64,000 nucleotides of DNA from Halochromatium glycolicum (lineage in GTDB: Bacteria; Pseudomonadota; Gammaproteobacteria; Chromatiales; Chromatiaceae): assembly GCF_016584085.1 (NCBI RefSeq), contig NZ_NRSJ01000017.1:17872-81871 (forward strand). Direction: 5' to 3'. The notes under the pieces are model-generated. The model was given only the letters and a program-made list of their open reading frames with translations, was not told the origin of the DNA and ran no database searches. Within the stretch, counting starts at the first letter, position 1; each line of letters opens with the position of its first letter. Of this stretch, positions 8,221 through 17,542 are shown one piece after another. A program made the position numbers and the translations under genes.

Positions 8221-9898
8221 GGAAGTCCTCCGCAGGATTGATGACTGGCGCGACCACGGCATCGCGGATCATAAAGTCGCCGAAGCCCTCCCCGGGACGC
8301 CGGCCCGCGGCAAAGCGGCCGAACAGGCGGTCGATCTCGGCCAACAGCGCCGGCTCGTCGAGGTTCTCGCGATAGAGCCGATTGAGGCGCGTGCCGACCC
8401 CATCGCCACCGAGCATCAGGTTGTATCGACCCGGTGCCTTGCCGACCAGCGCAAGCTCCGCCAGGTAGGGGCGCGCGCAGCCGTTGGGGCAGCCGGTGAT
8501 CCGGGTCACGATGTGCTGATCGGCAATACCGTGCTTCTCGGCCAGCCGCTCGACCTGGCTCAAGAAGTCAGGGTAGTAGCGCTCGGCCTCGGCCATCGCC
8601 AACGGGCAGGTTGGCAAGGCGACGCAGGACAGGCCGTTTAGCCGCAGCGGCGCGTGTCGCGCGGCGAGAAGGCCGTGCTCGCGTGCGAGCGCATCGATCC
8701 GCGCCTGCTGACAGGCGGGCACGCCAGCGATGATCAGGTTCTGATTCGGCGTGATGCGGAAATCGCCCTGGTGGACCCGGGCGATCTCGCGCAGGCCGCG
8801 CATCGGTGATGCGCCAGGCCGATCCACCAAGCGGCCATTCTCGATGTAGACGGTCAGATGCCAACGTTCATCGTCACCCTGCACCCATCCGTAGCGGTCC
8901 CCCTGATCGGTGAACACGACTTCTCGGGCCGGACCAAGGCGACAGCCGGCGCGTCGCTCGACCTCATTGCGGAAGGCCTCAACCCCCATCCGCTCGATGC
9001 TGTACTTGAGTCGGGCGTGCCGGCGATCCCGTCGATCACCGACGTCGCGTTGGATACCGACGACCGCCTCAGCGATCGCAAGGGTCTGCTCGGGCGCTAT
9101 GAAGCCGAGCGTGTCGGCCAACCGCGGAAAGGTCGATGCATCCCCATGCGTCATACCCATGCCGCCGCCGGCAAGCACATTGAAACCGAGCAACTCGCCG
9201 TTCTCGATGATCGCGACGAAGCCGAGGTCATTACTGTAGACGTCGACGTCGTTGTGCGGTGGTACCGCGATTGCGGTCTTGAACTTGCGCGGCAGATAGG
9301 TTTCGCCGTAGAGCGGCTCAGCATCGGCGGTACCCGTCACGTGCTCGCCGTCGAGCCATAGCTCGTGATAGGCACGGGTGCGGGGCAGCAGATGCTCGCT
9401 GATCCGCTTCGCCCAACCATGCACCTCTCTGTGCACCGGAGACTCGACCGGGTTGGGATTGCAGAGCACGTTGCGGTTGACATCGCCGCAGCCGCCGATC
9501 GAGTCGATCATGACCTTATTGATGCCGCGGATCACCGACTCGACATTGCGCTTCAAGATACCGTGATACTGGAAGCTTTGGCGCGTTGTCAGCCGCAGGC
9601 TGCCCGCGGTCAGTGCGCGGCCGATCCCGTCGATGGCCAGCCACTGTGTCGTTGTGCAGACACCACCCGGAAGTCGAGCACGCAGCATGAAGCCAAAGGA
9701 AGGCTCAAGGTAGTGCTCGCGGCGCGCCTGCCGCTGATCGCGATCATCTTGCTGGTAGAAGCCGTGAAACTTGGTGATCTGGGCATCAGCGTCGGCGAGC
9801 GCGCCAGTGAGCTCATCGGCCATGCTCGCCTTGAGCGTGCCACGCAGGTAGTTGCTGAAGCGCTTGATCGCTTCATTCTCGTGCAGGGGTGAGTTCAT
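8207..9898 (-). CDS. cysI: Sulfite reductase (NADPH) hemoprotein beta subunit CysI
   Basis: CysI is the siroheme/[4Fe-4S] subunit that reduces sulfite to sulfide in six-electron steps, taking electrons from CysJ. The protein has 563 residues, normal for the family. The cluster-siroheme ligand motif C-x5-C is at about residue 425 ([10 protein letters not shown]) and C-x3-C is at about 470 ([10 protein letters not shown]). Substrate-pocket arginine segments ([13 protein letters not shown]) are also present. Its start overlaps the cysJ stop by one base (TGATGA), so translation is coupled. In a sulfur oxidiser this assimilatory set would serve growth when no reduced sulfur is available. Confidence 0.95.
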   Translation of the reverse strand: MNSPLHENEAIKRFSNYLRGTLKASMADELTGALADADAQITKFHGFYQQDDRDQRQARREHYLEPSFGFMLRARLPGGVCTTTQWLAIDGIGRALTAGSLRLTTRQSFQYHGILKRNVESVIRGINKVMIDSIGGCGDVNRNVLCNPNPVESPVHREVHGWAKRISEHLLPRTRAYHELWLDGEHVTGTADAEPLYGETYLPRKFKTAIAVPPHNDVDVYSNDLGFVAIIENGELLGFNVLAGGGMGMTHGDASTFPRLADTLGFIAPEQTLAIAEAVVGIQRDVGDRRDRRHARLKYSIERMGVEAFRNEVERRAGCRLGPAREVVFTDQGDRYGWVQGDDERWHLTVYIENGRLVDRPGASPMRGLREIARVHQGDFRITPNQNLIIAGVPACQQARIDALAREHGLLAARHAPLRLNGLSCVALPTCPLAMAEAERYYPDFLSQVERLAEKHGIADQHIVTRITGCPNGCARPYLAELALVGKAPGRYNLMLGGDGVGTRLNRLYRENLDEPALLAEIDRLFGRFAAGRRPGEGFGDFMIRDAVVAPVINPAEDFHAAN

Positions 9899-11679
9899 CA
9901 GTAGAGGTCTCGGTGGTAACGCGCCTCACGGCGCAAGGTATCGATGTAGTCAGTTGCTGCGTCCTCCTGCAATCCGCCTTCGCGGCCCACCACGTCGATC
10001 AAGGCCTGGTGGACGGCCTCTCCCATTTCGGTTGCGCCACAGACATAGAGATGCGCGCCCTCCTCGAGCCAACGAAACAGCTCGCTGGCCTCGCTCCGTA
10101 AGCGATCCTGCACATAGACCTTCTGTGCGCGATCGCGTGAGAACGCCAAGCTGACCCGATCCAGCAAGCCGGCCTTGCGCTGCGCCTGCCAGTCGAGCTG
10201 GTAGAGGAAATCGCGCTGGAAGTGGCGGTTGCCGAAGAGCAGCCAGTTGCGCCCGCGATCGTCGGTTGCCGCACGCTCCTGCAAGAAACCGCGATAAGGC
10301 GCAATACCGGTGCCGGCGCCGATCATGATGATGTCGACACCGCTTGGCGTCGGCAGATGAAAACTGGAATTGTCGACCGGGTAGACCGCCAGCGAATCAT
10401 TCGGCCGCAGCCGCTCAGCCAAGAAGCCCGAGGCGCCTCCCAAACGCAGCTCACCCGCTCGGCGGTAACGCACCACCGCAACGGTCAGATGGATCTCGTC
10501 ATCAACCTCGGCCTGACTCGATGCAATCGAGTAGAGGCGCGGCTGCAGCCGAGGCAATAGCCCGGAGAGCGCGTCGGCGTCGATCGAGGCCGGGAAGTCG
10601 CGGATCAGATCGATCAACTGGCGACGGCGGGCGTAGTCGCGCAGTTTGGCTGGGTCGGCAATGATCGCCTGCAGTTGCGAGGCCTGGGCATGCTCTGACC
10701 AGCGTCGGACGGTCGTTGGATGAACCTGCGTCAGCTCCAAGCGCTCGGTCAGGACCTGACCCAGCGCCTGAACACTGTCATCTTGGCTGACCGGGCTCGA
10801 CGCATCGAGGCCAAGATGCTCGAGAATCCGATCGACCAGCGCCGGATCATTGCGGAAACAGACACCCAAGGTATCGCCGGGACGATAACGCACCGACCGC
10901 GGGTCGACTCCAAGCGCCAGATGGCGGACGTCGGCCACGGCGTCCAGCGTTGTGATGCGGCGGTTCTCGAGCAGGGTCGCCGCATAGGGGTTTTCCTTAG
11001 TGTAAGAGGCCGGTGGCTCGCCACGCTCGAGCGGCCGCGCGGCCACCGTCGCTCGGCGTTTGGCCCCGAGCGCTGCCAGGCGCCCGAGGACATCGGTCTG
11101 CCAGCGTTGGGCGTCGGCCTCGTACTCGACATCGCAGCATTGCAGCGGCAGCATCCGGCGCGCGCCGAGCTGCGCCAAGCGGCGGTCAAAATCGACCGCG
11201 GTCTGGCAATAGTGCTCGTAGCTTGAGTCGCCGAGCCCGATCACCGCGAACTGCAGCGACTCCATGCGCGGCGCCTCTGGGTCCATCACGAAGGCGTGCA
11301 GTGCATAGGCGCTCTCTGGCGGCTCACCTTCGCCGTGCGTGCTCGTCAGCAGGATGACCCGCTGCAGCTTGGCGAGCTTGCGCGGTGCGAGCTCGGCCAT
11401 CGATAGGAGATGGGTGCCGATGCCGTCAGCCTGGGCGCGAGCATGGAGCCGCTCAGCAAGACCTTTGGTGTTTCCGCCTTGCGAACCGTAGAGGATGGTG
11501 ACGACCTCGGCCGGCTCGTCCTCGGCGGCGTTGGCAACGGTCTGTTCAGCAAGCTGCGCCAGGTAGCCGCTCAGCCAGGCGATCTGCGTCGCCGATAGAG
11601 GCCGCACGAGCTGCTCTAAGGCCCGTTGCGTTGCCGCATCGATCGGACTCGAGAGGGGACTCGGATTGCCGCTGATCAT
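9898..11679 (-). CDS. cysJ: Sulfite reductase (NADPH) flavoprotein alpha subunit CysJ
   Basis: CysJ passes electrons from NADPH through FAD and FMN to CysI. Domains in order are a flavodoxin-like FMN domain (about 60-200; ILYGSQGGNTKGLAERL and LTSTHGEGEPPESA), a connecting FAD domain (RLYSIASSQ), and an NADP-binding domain (MIGAGTGIAPYRGFLQER ... YVCGATEMG) ending DLY. The 593-residue length is typical. The gene starts 140 bases from the divergent cysB-like regulator, the expected location for sulfur-limitation control. Confidence 0.95.
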   Translation of the reverse strand: MISGNPSPLSSPIDAATQRALEQLVRPLSATQIAWLSGYLAQLAEQTVANAAEDEPAEVVTILYGSQGGNTKGLAERLHARAQADGIGTHLLSMAELAPRKLAKLQRVILLTSTHGEGEPPESAYALHAFVMDPEAPRMESLQFAVIGLGDSSYEHYCQTAVDFDRRLAQLGARRMLPLQCCDVEYEADAQRWQTDVLGRLAALGAKRRATVAARPLERGEPPASYTKENPYAATLLENRRITTLDAVADVRHLALGVDPRSVRYRPGDTLGVCFRNDPALVDRILEHLGLDASSPVSQDDSVQALGQVLTERLELTQVHPTTVRRWSEHAQASQLQAIIADPAKLRDYARRRQLIDLIRDFPASIDADALSGLLPRLQPRLYSIASSQAEVDDEIHLTVAVVRYRRAGELRLGGASGFLAERLRPNDSLAVYPVDNSSFHLPTPSGVDIIMIGAGTGIAPYRGFLQERAATDDRGRNWLLFGNRHFQRDFLYQLDWQAQRKAGLLDRVSLAFSRDRAQKVYVQDRLRSEASELFRWLEEGAHLYVCGATEMGEAVHQALIDVVGREGGLQEDAATDYIDTLRREARYHRDLY

Positions 11680-11818
11680 TGCCTGTCTCCTGGCGTGCGC
11701 TTTGCATTGCTATTTCGAACGCAATCGCAGGCCCTGTGCCACTGTTGAGAAACAGTCTAGGCAGGCATCAGCAGCGGTTGGAAATGATCATTTCTGCGCC
11801 GGTATCACGAGCAACGAT

Positions 11819-12754
11819 ATGGAGCTGCGCCAACTCAGGTCCCTCGTCGTCCTGTCTGAAGTGCATTTCAACGTTAGCCGCACGGCCGAGCGGCTGAACC
11901 TCGTCCAGTCCGCTGTCACTCAGCACCTCAAACAGCTCGAGGCAGAGGTCGGAACCGCACTCTTCGTGCGTCACGGAAAGCGGCTCATCGGGCTCTCGCC
12001 GGTTGGCGAGCAAGTGCTCTGTCACGCCTGCGAGGTGCTGCGGCAGATCGGCAACATCACCGCCGTTGGCCAGGATCACAGCAACGAGCATCAGGGTTTG
12101 CTGCGAATTGGTGCCACCCATACACAGGCCCGTTACGTCTTGCCGCCCGTGATCAGGGCCTTCGCACGCGCCTACCCACAGGTTGAGCTGCAGATCCATC
12201 AAGGCACGCCCGCACAGCTCGCAGACCTAGCGCTCCGCGATCTGGTCGATCTCGCCGTCTGTACCGAAGCACTGGGCGAAGAGGTCGCGCTTCAGACCGT
12301 CCCTTGTTATCGCTGGAACCGGGCGCTGGTCGCGCCCTTGGCACATCCGCTCTTGGAGGTGTGTCCGCTGACCCTGAATGCGCTCGGTCGCTACCCGATC
12401 ATTACCTACGTGTTCGGCTTCACCGGCCGTAGCGCATTCAGCGACGCCTTCGCAAAGGCCGGGGTCAAGCCACAGATCGTGCTGAGCGCCGCCGATACGG
12501 ATGTGATCAAGACCTATGTCCGCAGCGAGCTCGGCGTTGGCATCATCGCCTCACTCGCCTATCAGCCAAGCGAAGACCAGGATCTGGGCATGCGCGACCT
12601 GAGCCCGCTCTTTCCCTGGGAAGTGACCAAGATCGCGTACTCACGCGATAAATACCTGCGCAAGTACCACCAGCACTTCATCGACATCTTCAAAGCGAGC
12701 ACACAGGACCTCATCACCGAGCGCGTTCTCGAGCCCGCGCTTGCTCACGCCTAA
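11819..12754 (+). CDS. cysB: CysB-like LysR-type transcriptional regulator
   Basis: The 311-residue protein has an N-terminal winged helix-turn-helix (ERLNLVQSAVTQHLKQLEAE, then LFVRHGKRLIGLSPVG) and a periplasmic-binding-fold effector domain. The conserved CysB-type segments PQVELQIHQGTPAQ and VLSAADTDVIKTYVRSELGVGI are present; the latter matches the acetylserine/sulfate-binding region of CysB and Cbl. The true start is ATG 11819 (MELRQLRSL); the longer frame from 11666 lacks support. It is divergent from cysJIH, so it probably activates that operon and represses itself. CysB versus Cbl cannot be separated from sequence alone. Confidence 0.82.
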   Translation: MELRQLRSLVVLSEVHFNVSRTAERLNLVQSAVTQHLKQLEAEVGTALFVRHGKRLIGLSPVGEQVLCHACEVLRQIGNITAVGQDHSNEHQGLLRIGATHTQARYVLPPVIRAFARAYPQVELQIHQGTPAQLADLALRDLVDLAVCTEALGEEVALQTVPCYRWNRALVAPLAHPLLEVCPLTLNALGRYPIITYVFGFTGRSAFSDAFAKAGVKPQIVLSAADTDVIKTYVRSELGVGIIASLAYQPSEDQDLGMRDLSPLFPWEVTKIAYSRDKYLRKYHQHFIDIFKASTQDLITERVLEPALAHA

Positions 12755-12915
12755 GGCGATTTCTGTCAAAGTTCATACCGCCTTGCTGGTCTTTTCGCTC
12801 GCCTTCTTCGTCGCGCCGCCGGTCACATAGCCCGGCTATGCTCCCGGCGACGCTCCTCGAAGGCAAACGAACATCCTGCGCAATTCGGTACGAGCTCTTC
12901 CGGCAATCGCCTAAG
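12751..12915. repeat. Long imperfect palindrome of about 165 bp after cysB
   Basis: The left half, starting CTAAGGCGAT at 12751, and the right half, ending ATCGCCTAAG at 12915, are imperfect reverse complements over nearly their whole length, centred near 12833. The inner arms are clearest: GCG-CGCCGG-N3-CATAGCC against the complement of GGCTATG-N3-CCGGCGACGC. It starts at the stop codon of cysB. A half copy lies at 15814-15848. It could fold into one long hairpin and act as a terminator or RNA-processing site, or it could be a mobile palindromic element. Confidence 0.65.
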
Positions 12916-12994
12916 AAGCCTTTACAGAATGCCCACGACGGCCTAGCAAATCAGCAGCTTGTGCAGGCTAGCCAGGCATTTTGACAGGGCCTCT
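12913..12994 (+). repeat. Dispersed palindromic repeat, copy B (subfamily 2)
   Basis: Its ends match the other copies (AAGAAGCC-N3-ACAGAATGCCC at the left, GGCATTTTGACAGGGCCTCT at the right). Its core differs from subfamily 1 and matches copy D: ACGGCCTAGCAAATCAG followed by AGCTTGTGC. It abuts the long palindrome, sharing the AAGAAGCC end with it. Confidence 0.75.
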
Positions 12995-13372
12995 AAGGCT
13001 CCGCTGCACAGTCTCCCACTGGCATTCGCGCGAGCGATCCCCCGCCGCGACAAGATGTCCCGCTTCGGCTCGGCCATGGCGACATTTTGCTCCGCCCAAG
13101 CCCTCTCCCCTGCCCCCGACTCGTGGCCAAGGCGCGACCGACTGCTTCGAATACCGCAGCGATCCATCGATAAACAGCCAACCCTCCGATCGATAGGTCT
13201 TATCGAGAGCCCCCACTCCAGATGAGCGCGGCGACGCTGGCATGGATGCTGCGTTGCCCGACTTCTATCAACGCAAGCTCCGGCCAGCGGTCGGAACCGC
13301 TTTACGCGGGCACTGATGTGTTCTCAACGACTGTTCTCAACGACTGTTCTCAACGACAACCCGGAGGTAATG
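12916..13372. other. Gene-free interval with repeat and tandem units
   Basis: No coding sequence is supported between the long palindrome and the start of the small membrane-protein gene at 13373; several overlapping frames on both strands here are open only because of high GC. The interval contains repeat copy B (12913-12994) and three tandem 13-bp units at 13319-13357 just before the ribosome-binding site. Confidence 0.6.
13319..13357 (+). repeat. Three tandem copies of TGTTCTCAACGAC
   Basis: Three perfect 13-bp units run head to tail from 13319 to 13357, ending six bases before the ribosome-binding site GGAGG of the gene at 13373. Such a perfect minisatellite in a leader may vary in copy number or may bind a protein. 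Confidence 0.9.
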
Positions 13373-13813
13373 ATGACCCTTGATGCAGTCGCGACGCATA
13401 CCGGCCGCGAGCCTTGGCGACCCAACCTGGCGCCGCTCTATAGTCTGATCACATTGAGCTGCCTGTTGTCCGGGTATTTTCTTGTCGACACCTACTTCTT
13501 TCGCGAGCCGACACCGAAGTATGCGGACAACGGCACAACCTTCATCCTCCGGCTTCGCACCCCACTCGACAGCTCACTTCCGATCAAGCACGGAGGGGAT
13601 CGGCTGATACAAGCCATTTCAGCAGTCAAGCAGCAGTCCGAGGAGCTGAAAGCCGACATCGCGGAGCGCCTCAGCGAAGAAAGACGATATCAATCCGCGC
13701 TCGCTGCGTTTATGGAGCAGCTCGACGATGCCGAACGCATGATCGCAACCCTAAAGGTCGAGGTCGCATCACTTCAGCACAAGCAGTCCAACGTCCATCG
13801 CCTCGCGCAATAA
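13373..13813 (+). CDS. Membrane-anchored coiled-coil protein, 146 aa
   Basis: After about 20 polar residues there is one hydrophobic segment (LYSLITLSCLLSGYFLVDTYFF). A beta-prone stretch (TTFILRLRTPLDSSLP) follows, then a long acidic/basic heptad-like helix (IQAISAVKQQSEELKADIAER ... LKVEVASLQHKQ) that looks like a coiled coil. I do not recognise the family. ATG 13373 has GGAGG five bases upstream. It precedes the NarK-type transporter gene on the same strand with 85 bases between them and could be co-expressed, but a nitrate role is only inferred from position. Confidence 0.6.
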   Translation: MTLDAVATHTGREPWRPNLAPLYSLITLSCLLSGYFLVDTYFFREPTPKYADNGTTFILRLRTPLDSSLPIKHGGDRLIQAISAVKQQSEELKADIAERLSEERRYQSALAAFMEQLDDAERMIATLKVEVASLQHKQSNVHRLAQ

Positions 13814-13898
13814 CCGAATCACGATTCGCGCTCAACCCCGGAGTCTGTCGAAGCCAACCGCCGGCTTCATCGCTGACAGGATTGAAGAGGATACGTCA

Positions 13899-15266
13899 AT
13901 GGCTACTTCGACCGCAGACATGCTGTCGGGCGCAGCGACCCACCCCGATGCGCGGCTAGAGATCAAACCAGGTCGTTGGATCACCAACTGGAACCCCGAG
14001 AGCGATGCGCAATGGCAAGGCGTCGGTAAGAAGGTTGCACGCAGGAACCTGGGATGGTCGATGTTCGCCGAATTCCTTGGCTTCGCGATGATGGGCCTCT
14101 GGGGCATCGTTGTCCCGCGTTTGCCAGATGCCGGTTTCACCTTTACTGCAGACGAGCGCTTCTGGCTGATCGCCGCTCCGGGCCTGACCGGAGCATTCAT
14201 GCGTTTTCTCTATACCTTTACCGTGCCAATGGTTGGCGGACGCAACTGGACCATCGCCTCGGCACTGCTGCTGATGATCCCGGCATCTGGTCTGGCGTTT
14301 GCCGTCAGCGACCCATCAACCCCGTTCTGGCTATTGATCCTCATTGCGAGTCTCGCCGGTATGGGTGCTGGGAATTTCACCTCCTCGATGGTCAATATCT
14401 CATTCTTCTATCCAGAGCGCGTCAAGGGCGCCGCGCTTGGCCTCAATGCGTCGGGCGGCAATCTCGGCGTCGCTTGGGTCCAATTTACAGTCCCGATCGT
14501 CATCATCACCGGAGGCGGCCTTGCTCTCGATCGGGCAGGGCTCATCTTTATTCCGCTGTGCATCATCGCGGCAATGGGTGCCTTCTTCTTCATGAACAAC
14601 CTGACAACCGCGCGCGCCGATATCAAGAGCTTCGGCATGGCGCTTGGCGATCGTAATACCTTTATCATCTCCTGGCTCTACATCGGCACCTTCGGCTCTT
14701 ACATCGGTTACGCCAACACCTTCGCGACCTTGCTGCGTTCCGAGTTTCCAGAGGTATCAATGAAGATCGTCTTTATCGGTGCGCTCTTAGGTGCCTTGGT
14801 GCGCCCGTTTGGCGGCATGCTCGCTGATCGCTTTGGCGGCGCGCGCATGACGATGATCGTCTTCCTGTTTATGTGTGGCGGGAGTCTCGGACTCGTACTG
14901 ACGCTCGAACAACTCAACTTCCCGCTCTTCCTCGGTCTATTCTTACTCTTGTTCACAGCGGCCGGGATGGGCAACGGCACCGTCTATCGGATGATTCCAG
15001 CTGCCTTCCGGGCCAGCGCCTTGGACCCGGAAACCAAGCAGCTCGATCCTGCGCGACTCATCTCCGCGCGCCGTCTCGCTGGCGGCTGCATTGGCATCGC
15101 CGGGGCGATCGGGTCGCTTGGTGCCTTCTTTATCCCGCGTGGATTCGCCATGTTTGGCATTGTCGGAGGCTTTACCCTCTTCCTCGCTTGCTATGTCACA
15201 ATGCTGTTCATGACTTGGTACTTCTATATTCGCCGCGGCTCTGCTTTGTCGATTGCCAATGTCTAA
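13899..15266 (+). CDS. narK: NarK-type nitrate/nitrite MFS transporter
   Basis: The 455-residue inner-membrane protein has about twelve hydrophobic helices and belongs to the nitrate/nitrite porter branch of the major facilitator superfamily. Diagnostic segments are GAFMRFLYTFTVPMVGGRNW near helix 2-3, the nitrate-signature-like GMGAGNFTSSMVNISFFYPE in helix 5, and GMGNGTVYRMIP near helix 11, which carries the second glycine-rich signature. It could import nitrate or exchange nitrate for nitrite for the narGHJI enzyme encoded 8 kb away. The direction of transport cannot be read from sequence. The symbol follows the family. Confidence 0.82.
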   Translation: MATSTADMLSGAATHPDARLEIKPGRWITNWNPESDAQWQGVGKKVARRNLGWSMFAEFLGFAMMGLWGIVVPRLPDAGFTFTADERFWLIAAPGLTGAFMRFLYTFTVPMVGGRNWTIASALLLMIPASGLAFAVSDPSTPFWLLILIASLAGMGAGNFTSSMVNISFFYPERVKGAALGLNASGGNLGVAWVQFTVPIVIITGGGLALDRAGLIFIPLCIIAAMGAFFFMNNLTTARADIKSFGMALGDRNTFIISWLYIGTFGSYIGYANTFATLLRSEFPEVSMKIVFIGALLGALVRPFGGMLADRFGGARMTMIVFLFMCGGSLGLVLTLEQLNFPLFLGLFLLLFTAAGMGNGTVYRMIPAAFRASALDPETKQLDPARLISARRLAGGCIGIAGAIGSLGAFFIPRGFAMFGIVGGFTLFLACYVTMLFMTWYFYIRRGSALSIANV

Positions 15267-15322
15267 CACATCCACAGTTGATGGCTGTCACCTTTCGCCA
15301 CCGCAACGCTGGGTAACAGACG

Positions 15323-15811
15323 ATGTTCAAGCACCTTTTAGTGCCCACTGATGGGACCGAATTGTCGAGGTCGACGAGCCGTGCCGCTGTTCGCTTTGCG
15401 CAAGCCCTTGGCGCGAAGATCACCGCTTACCATGCGAGGCCGCAGTTATCGTCCTCCACTTTTTCCGCCGCCGTCTTCGATGGCGACGTCGTCGATGAAA
15501 AAACCCGTGGTCAGTTTGAAAAGGCCGCGGAGATTGGCGTGCAGCGCAGTCTCGATTTCGTGCAGACGCTATGCAATGAAGCCGGAATTGAGTGCAACGC
15601 TATCAGCACAACACCAGACAGACCGCACGAGGGGATTATTGCTGCAGCATCGCAATGCGGTGCTGACCTGATCTTTATGGCCTCTCACGGTCGTAAAGGT
15701 TTTCAATCCATAATGATCGGCAGTGAGACACAACATGTGTTGACACAGTCAAGTATTCCGGTATTGGTCTTTCGCTGGGGCGACACTGAACAGGACTCCG
15801 CACAGGCTTGA
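15323..15811 (+). CDS. Universal stress protein, UspA family
   Basis: The 162-residue protein has the UspA fold. It begins MFKHLLVPTDGTELS with the nucleotide-binding Asp, and the ATP-binding loop near the C-terminus reads MASHGRKGFQSIMIGSETQHVL, matching G-2x-G-9x-G(S/T). It therefore probably binds ATP. It follows narK by 56 bases on the same strand and precedes a CBS protein, an arrangement often seen with respiratory or redox stress genes. Confidence 0.9.
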   Translation: MFKHLLVPTDGTELSRSTSRAAVRFAQALGAKITAYHARPQLSSSTFSAAVFDGDVVDEKTRGQFEKAAEIGVQRSLDFVQTLCNEAGIECNAISTTPDRPHEGIIAAASQCGADLIFMASHGRKGFQSIMIGSETQHVLTQSSIPVLVFRWGDTEQDSAQA

Positions 15812-15813
15812 CG

Positions 15814-15848
15814 AAGAAGCCCTAAGGCGATTGCCGGAAAAGCTCGTA
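15814..15848 (+). repeat. Half copy of the long palindrome
   Basis: The segment GAAGAAGCC-CTAAGGCGATTGCCGG-AAAAGCTCGTA is the reverse complement of 12888-12918 with two or three mismatches. It sits directly after the stop codon of the universal stress protein gene, as the full palindrome sits directly after cysB. Confidence 0.65.
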
Positions 15849-15891
15849 TTTTTCGTCAGCGAATCGCAATGCGCAATCTGGATTCAGAGAT

Positions 15892-16521
15892 ATGATGGCT
15901 TCGACAACATCCGCATTTTCCGCTCAGAGTGGCGACAGCCATCTGGTGCGCCTGGATCTGACTGAAGAGGACGTGATCGATGCGATGCGACATATCCCTG
16001 GATATCTCGACATCAGCACCGAGGATTTTCGCGTCCTCTATCAGTTCGCATCAGAGCACGCGATTGGCCGGCTGTTCAAGAATCTCCGAGCTGGTGACCT
16101 GATGCTCAGCGCCATTAGGCCGTTGCAGCCGCAGATGCGTTTAGGCGAGGCTGCGCGGGAGATCACAGGTCAACGGCTGAAGAGCTTGCCGGTGGTTGAT
16201 GAGCAAGGCCGAGTGATTGGCATTCTGACAGAAACCGATTTTCTCCATTGCATGGGGGCCAATTCCTACCTGCAGCTCCTGCTCAACCTTGCCGAGACTC
16301 AGAAGACCGTGAGCCGGCGTTGCAGCAATAATTCGGTCGGGGAGATGATGTCGTCTCCCGTCATTACCGTTGGCGAGAGCGCGTCTGTCAACGAGATCAT
16401 CACCTCGTTTGCACGGCACGACGGGCGAAGTATGCCGGTTGTTGATTCGACTGGGCAGCTCCGGGGGTTACTGCTGCGGAAGGAGTTCGTGCGCGCCTGC
16501 CGCTTGCCTGGTCTCTCGTGA
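15892..16521 (+). CDS. CBS-pair protein with N-terminal HIPGYLDIS module
   Basis: The 209-residue protein has a short N-terminal module (LTEEDVIDAMRHIPGYLDIS) followed by two CBS motifs, about residues 60-120 (AGDLMLSAI ... LPVVDEQGRVIGILTETDFL) and 140-205 (GEMMSSPVITV ... MPVVDSTGQLRGLLLRKEF). CBS pairs bind adenosine nucleotides and sense energy state. The N-terminal module recurs as an isolated, truncated copy at 33601-33702 beside a second CBS protein. ATG 15892 and ATG 15895 are both possible starts. Its partner is unknown. Confidence 0.82.
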   Translation: MMASTTSAFSAQSGDSHLVRLDLTEEDVIDAMRHIPGYLDISTEDFRVLYQFASEHAIGRLFKNLRAGDLMLSAIRPLQPQMRLGEAAREITGQRLKSLPVVDEQGRVIGILTETDFLHCMGANSYLQLLLNLAETQKTVSRRCSNNSVGEMMSSPVITVGESASVNEIITSFARHDGRSMPVVDSTGQLRGLLLRKEFVRACRLPGLS

Positions 16522-16556
16522 AGGCGGTGGATGAGACGCCTCAACGCCTGTTAGGG

Positions 16557-16973
16557 TCAGAGGATATTCAGCTCCAGCCGGGCCGCCTCCGACATTCGCT
16601 CCGGAAACCACTGCGGCTCCCAGACGAGCGATACGTCAACACAGCCGATCCCGTCGATTCCGGTGACGGCGTTGCGCACCATCACAGGCATGATCCCAGC
16701 TACCGGACAGCCCGGTGCGGTCAGCGTCATCACGATGAGGATGTCGCCTTGTGCGTCGACATCCAGACGATAGATGAGTCCCAAATCGTAGATATTGACC
16801 GGAAGCTCGGGGTCGTAGACGGTCTTCAGGGCCTCAATGACCTGCCGCCGCAGGTCCTCGACAGCCGGGTCTTCTGTCGCGCCGACACCAACCAGTCGGT
16901 CCAGTACCTCGGGCTGTAGACCCTGGATCGCGTTGAAATCGACATCGGAAAGGTGTTCGGGGCGATTCGACAT
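16557..16973 (-). CDS. SufT-like MIP18-family Fe-S assembly factor
   Basis: The 138-residue protein has a variable N-terminus and then the classic MIP18/PaaD-like core: VIEALKTVYDPELPVNIYDLGLIYRL, a VMTLTAPGCPVAG segment carrying the conserved Cys, and a C-terminal VSLVWEPQW. The family helps mature Fe-S proteins. Unlike the two longer DUF59 proteins in the window it keeps the DPE and Cys residues of the canonical family. No strong ribosome-binding site precedes ATG 16973. It lies 270 bases downstream of a small gene and moaD on the same strand. Confidence 0.85.
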   Translation of the reverse strand: MSNRPEHLSDVDFNAIQGLQPEVLDRLVGVGATEDPAVEDLRRQVIEALKTVYDPELPVNIYDLGLIYRLDVDAQGDILIVMTLTAPGCPVAGIMPVMVRNAVTGIDGIGCVDVSLVWEPQWFPERMSEAARLELNIL

Positions 16974-17245
16974 AATTGGTCTTGCGAAGTGCGTGTTCTG
17001 TCGTGCATCGCGTCAACAATACCGAGACCCTTTTCATGCCACCGGGTCTCGCCATCGGGTCTCGCGACCTGGGCTCCTACCCCACGGCCCTTGGGGCCGC
17101 GATAAACGGTCTCGGCATTTCCGCCGTCTTGCACTAAACCGCGTCCAGAGACAGAAACGCAATTTTTCCGCAGCAGGCGCGATCAACATTGCACATCCCA
17201 AACTGGACGCAGTGTAGTTGCGAAGCCGAGCTATCCAGGCTCGGG

Positions 17246-17467
17246 TCAAATGCCCCATTGGTCTGGAGGCAATGCACTCTTGCCGATGGACGCGAGGTCG
17301 GCGCGGCGCTGTTTCGCCAGGAGCCGTACCTGCCCAACGGATGGCTTCAGCTCGGCGGCAGCCGCATAGGCTTCCTCGATGGTCGCCGCCTTCCTCGCCT
17401 GTTGCGGCGCCGACGCAAACTGCGGCTTGTGAGGCTCATGCAAGATATCGTTCGTTTTTTCTGTCAT
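17246..17467 (-). CDS. Small hypothetical protein, 73 aa
   Basis: The protein is hydrophilic and Ala/Lys/Gln-rich (EEAYAAAAELKPSVGQVRLLAKQRR), with no membrane segment and a C-terminal PDQWGI. I do not recognise it. A strong AGGAGGA sits seven bases before ATG 17467, which supports real translation. It follows moaD by about 75 bases on the same strand and may belong to the same transcript. Confidence 0.55.
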   Translation of the reverse strand: MTEKTNDILHEPHKPQFASAPQQARKAATIEEAYAAAAELKPSVGQVRLLAKQRRADLASIGKSALPPDQWGI

Positions 17468-17542
17468 CAGTGCTCCTCCTAAGGGGTAAAGAGCCAGTGG
17501 CGGTGCTTGGTCATTATGATGTCACCGTTTTCCGGCCCGCGC

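Noticed and set aside
12943..13243. Several open frames on both strands between cysB and the coiled-coil gene
   Set aside because: They overlap each other and repeat copy B and have no coding signature.
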